Of a stretch of DNA of 16,997 nucleotides, positions 15,204-16,997 are shown one piece after another; the stretch's first letter is position 1; each line of letters opens with the position of its first letter. The stretch spans positions 1-16,997 of the forward strand of contig JBGUKW010000009.1 in assembly GCA_045114665.1 (NCBI GenBank), written 5' to 3'. The position numbers and the translations under genes are program-made. The DNA is from CADAWZ01 sp045114665 (lineage in GTDB: Bacteria; Vulcanimicrobiota; CADAWZ01). Under the pieces are notes generated by a model. That model was given only the letters and a program-made list of their open reading frames with translations. It had not been told where the DNA came from and searched no databases.

Positions 15204-15512
15204 ATAATATTTTTTCTAAAGTTTGGTAAAATTTTCAAAATACTGCATTTTTTATTTTTACAGCAATTTTCAAAATTAGTGCGAATTTAACCTATTCTTA
15301 TTCTTACGCCAATTTTTGAGTATAAGTAGCTCACTAGTCTTTTTTTTTCCGCAAATATAGTTTTAACTGCACAAAACTACTATGGAAAAAAAACATATCG
15401 TTCCAATTTTTTCCTCCTTTTATAAAAGGAGCTAAATTGAGGACTTACACCGCACAAAATTGGCTAATTGGAAACAAAAAAATGAAGCAGAAGAGTGAAG
15501 ACAAAGAATATA
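15204..15512. other. Gap of about 310 bp, no gene, dense inverted repeats
   Basis: No plausible reading frame is present. It contains the dispersed repeat (15228-15272), an 18-bp perfect palindrome CTCCTTTTATAAAAGGAG (15414-15431), a hairpin with arms TAGTTTT/AAAACTA (15358-15379) flanked by complementary T8CC and GGA8 tracts (15341-15350, 15384-15393), and mutually complementary CCAATTTT/AAAATTGG segments (15308, 15403, 15456, 15466). Its 3' side runs into the terminator of tRNA-Tyr. It may hold a structured transcript or the decayed ends of repeats. Confidence 0.55.
15228..15272. repeat. Dispersed intergenic repeat, composite copy
   Basis: This copy joins both portions seen separately elsewhere: AAAATTTTCAAAATACTG (matching 11060) and, after a T-rich spacer, TTTACAGCAATTTTCA (matching 1785 and 12359). 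It lies about 40 bp upstream of the UPF0182 start. It is the best available template for the full unit. Confidence 0.65.
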
Positions 15513-15543
15513 AAAAAAGCAGAACCAAAATTGATTCTGCTTT
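15512..15543 (-). terminator. Intrinsic terminator after tRNA-Tyr
   Basis: On the minus strand AAAGCAGAATC (15543-15533) pairs with GGTTCTGCTTT (15526-15516) over a 6-nt loop, with one G-U pair. It is followed by an uninterrupted run of T at 15518-15512. It starts 9 nt after the mature tRNA 3' end and is a textbook factor-independent terminator. Confidence 0.92.
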
Positions 15544-15552
15544 AAATTATTA

Positions 15553-15636
15553 TGGGCAGTGATGGATTCGAACCACCGTAACGCGATGCGTGTCAGATTT
15601 ACAGTCTGATGCCATTAGCCACTCGGCCAACTACCC
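15553..15636 (-). tRNA. tRNA-Tyr (anticodon GUA)
   Basis: An 84-nt class II tRNA with a long variable arm. The acceptor stem pairs GGGTAGT with ACTGCCC (one G-U), the discriminator is A, and the anticodon stem-loop is CAGA-CTGTAAA-TCTG with GTA at 15602-15600. The T arm is GGTGG-TTCGAAT-CCATC. The variable arm (CACGCATCGCGTTAC region) holds a short G/C-rich hairpin, as expected for bacterial tRNA-Tyr. CCA is not encoded (the bases after the discriminator are TAA), so it must be added by a CCA-adding enzyme. Confidence 0.97.
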
Positions 15637-15706
15637 AACTCACTTCAATAAAAACTTAATAATCAAAGTTATTAAATCGATTCAAGAATCACTTATCGAA
15701 GTGATT
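15637..15706 (-). other. 5' leader of the tRNA-Tyr transcript with hairpins
   Basis: Between the promoter and the mature tRNA lie about 65-70 nt containing two inverted repeats: AATCACTT/AAGTGATT (15687-15706) and TTAATAA/TTATTAA (15656-15675). The first lies at or just after the expected transcription start. They may be precursor structure removed during 5' processing. No T-box features (specifier loop or T-box sequence) are apparent. Confidence 0.45.
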
Positions 15707-15709
15707 TAT

Positions 15710-15738
15710 ATTATAGTAACAAAAAGTATATTTGTCAA
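15710..15738 (-). promoter_or_regulatory. Consensus sigma-70 promoter for tRNA-Tyr
   Basis: On the minus strand TTGACA (15738-15733) and TATAAT (15715-15710) are both exact consensus and separated by exactly 17 bp. Transcription would begin near 15703 and run through the tRNA to the terminator at 15543-15512, giving the tRNA its own transcription unit. Confidence 0.88.
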
Positions 15739-15767
15739 TAGTTTTTTAAAAAATTTTTCAATTTTTT

Positions 15768-16898
15768 TTATAATTTAATCAATTCATATTCTCTGGTACC
15801 GAGACCAATTTTTTCTGCATGCTCTAAACAGGTCTTCCATTCAGAATTTGGATTAGAATTTGTAAAGTGATCTTTGTGGTCAACAAAATCCTTTTTAGCC
15901 ATATTTTTGGCGAGTTGACTATTTGGAAGAGGAGTTGCTTTCATACAGGCATCTACACATGCTTGATCAATAGCAAGTGGATCGAATGAAGCGAACATTC
16001 CAAGATTTGGAAGAATAGGAAGATCATTTTCACAATGGCAATCACAGTTTGGAGAGACATCTACTATCAATGAAATATGGAAATTTGGGCGACCATCAAC
16101 AATGGCTTTTGTATATTCTGCCATTCTGCAGTTCAAAAGTTTATTAGCATGGAAATTGTCAAAAATTATTGCATCAAAATTACATGCCCCTAAACAGCGA
16201 CCACAACCAACACAATTTTCCTGATTTACATGCATTTTCTTTTTCTCTGAATCAAATTCAAGACCATGGTTGGCACATTCTTTAAAACATCTCTTACAAC
16301 CTCTGCAAAGTGATTCCTCAACATGTGGCTTACCGCTTATATGTTGTTCTATCTTTCCTGAGCGAGAACCACCACCCATTCCTAAATTTTTTATAGCTCC
16401 ACCAAATCCAGCCATTTCATGACCTTTAAAATGTGTCAAACTAATTATTACATCTGCATCCATTATTGCCTGACCAATTTTGGCTTCTTTTACATATTCT
16501 CCACCATTTACTGGAACATGAACCTCATCAAGCCCTTTTAATCCATCTGCAATCAAAATCGGACAACCTACAGTCAATGGTGTAAAACCATTTGCCCATG
16601 CACAGCGAAGATGTTCAATAGCATTTTTTCTGCTACCAGGATACATCGTATTACAATCTGTTAAAAATGGTTCTCCACCCAATTCTTTTACAACATCAAC
16701 AACGGCTCTTACATAATTAGGTCTTAGATAACTCACATTTCCAAGCTCGCCAAAGTGCATTTTTATTGCAACAAATTTGCCAGCCATGTCTATCTGTCCA
16801 ATACCTGCTTTTTTTATAAGCCTTTTTAGCTTGTCTGGCAAACTCTCGCCAAATGCTATTGTGTGAAAATCTGCAAAATAAACTTTTGCCTTCTCCAT
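15768..16898 (-). CDS. DUF362 domain protein with two 4Fe-4S cluster motifs
   Basis: A 376-residue protein of the DUF362 family (function unknown), joined to a two-cluster ferredoxin module. The DUF362 part includes KMHFGELGNVSYLRP (46-60), TDCNTMYPGSR (80-90), THFKGHEMAGFGGAIKNLGMG (starting at 155) and SFDPLAIDQACVDAC (304-318). The clusters are C198-x2-C201-x2-C204-x3-C208 and C229-x2-C232-x2-C235-x3-C239, typical of 2[4Fe-4S] ferredoxins. A further CDCHC motif sits at 285-289. There is no signal peptide, so it is probably cytoplasmic and redox-active; no substrate can be named. A frame from GTG 16943 exists without a ribosome site. ATG 16898 (AGGA just upstream) starts at the usual family N-terminus. 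It is unlinked in function to its neighbours as far as can be seen. Confidence 0.92.
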   Translation of the reverse strand: MEKAKVYFADFHTIAFGESLPDKLKRLIKKAGIGQIDMAGKFVAIKMHFGELGNVSYLRPNYVRAVVDVVKELGGEPFLTDCNTMYPGSRKNAIEHLRCAWANGFTPLTVGCPILIADGLKGLDEVHVPVNGGEYVKEAKIGQAIMDADVIISLTHFKGHEMAGFGGAIKNLGMGGGSRSGKIEQHISGKPHVEESLCRGCKRCFKECANHGLEFDSEKKKMHVNQENCVGCGRCLGACNFDAIIFDNFHANKLLNCRMAEYTKAIVDGRPNFHISLIVDVSPNCDCHCENDLPILPNLGMFASFDPLAIDQACVDACMKATPLPNSQLAKNMAKKDFVDHKDHFTNSNPNSEWKTCLEHAEKIGLGTREYELIKL

Positions 16899-16997
16899 AA
16901 TCCTACAGTCCCTGCTACTCAAAATGTGATTAAATATACTCACATAATGGAATTGAAATCCTCACGGATATTTCTTACTGCTTCTTTTATTTATTCT

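Noticed and set aside
15590..15778. Plus-strand frame of 62 codons
   Set aside because: It begins inside tRNA-Tyr and spans its leader and promoter; there is no ribosome site and no protein-like composition.
16944..16997. End of an upstream gene at the right edge
   Set aside because: One frame is open for about a dozen codons before a stop, which is too short to separate from chance.

Overview
The window is AT-rich chromosomal DNA from a bacterium with an outer membrane. The main evidence is a type II secretion (T2SS) gene set that includes an outer-membrane secretin, plus several proteins with Sec signal peptides. Every supported gene lies on the minus strand, so the direction of transcription is from high to low coordinates. 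AT-rich codon use, frequent TTG/GTG starts, a tRNA without an encoded CCA and a UPF0182 membrane protein fit several AT-rich diderm phyla. The sequence alone does not fix the phylum.

Layout in transcription order: (1) 16898-15768, a DUF362-type protein with two 4Fe-4S cluster motifs. (2) tRNA-Tyr(GUA) at 15636-15553, with a consensus promoter upstream and an intrinsic terminator downstream. (3) About 310 bp without a gene (15204-15512), rich in inverted repeats. (4) 15188-12426, a 920-residue UPF0182 membrane protein. (5) 12259-11084, an exported TPR protein. (6) 10993-2419, a compact T2SS block in the order gspI-J-K-L-M-N-D-E. (7) 2394-137, four small exported proteins that are paralogs of one another, closed by a strong intrinsic terminator at 85-127.

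The T2SS block supplies the minor pseudopilins (I, J, K), the inner-membrane platform (L, M, an N-like protein), the secretin (D) and the assembly ATPase (E). The major pseudopilin G, the platform protein F, and H, C and the prepilin peptidase are not in the window and would have to be encoded elsewhere. The gene order is a permutation of the classical C-to-N order. The TPR gene upstream and the four-paralog array downstream run in the same direction with short gaps, which makes them candidate accessory factors or substrates; this is inference.

The most unusual signals are: a C-terminal tail on GspD made of 33 consecutive tetrapeptide units of the VKEQ type; the four-member family of unrecognised exported proteins directly after gspE; a 49-bp palindrome inside that array whose arm recurs in two other intergenic gaps as part of a dispersed short repeat family; a partial duplication of the 3' end of the TPR gene; and a GspK reading frame that begins directly with its hydrophobic segment, with no prepilin leader.
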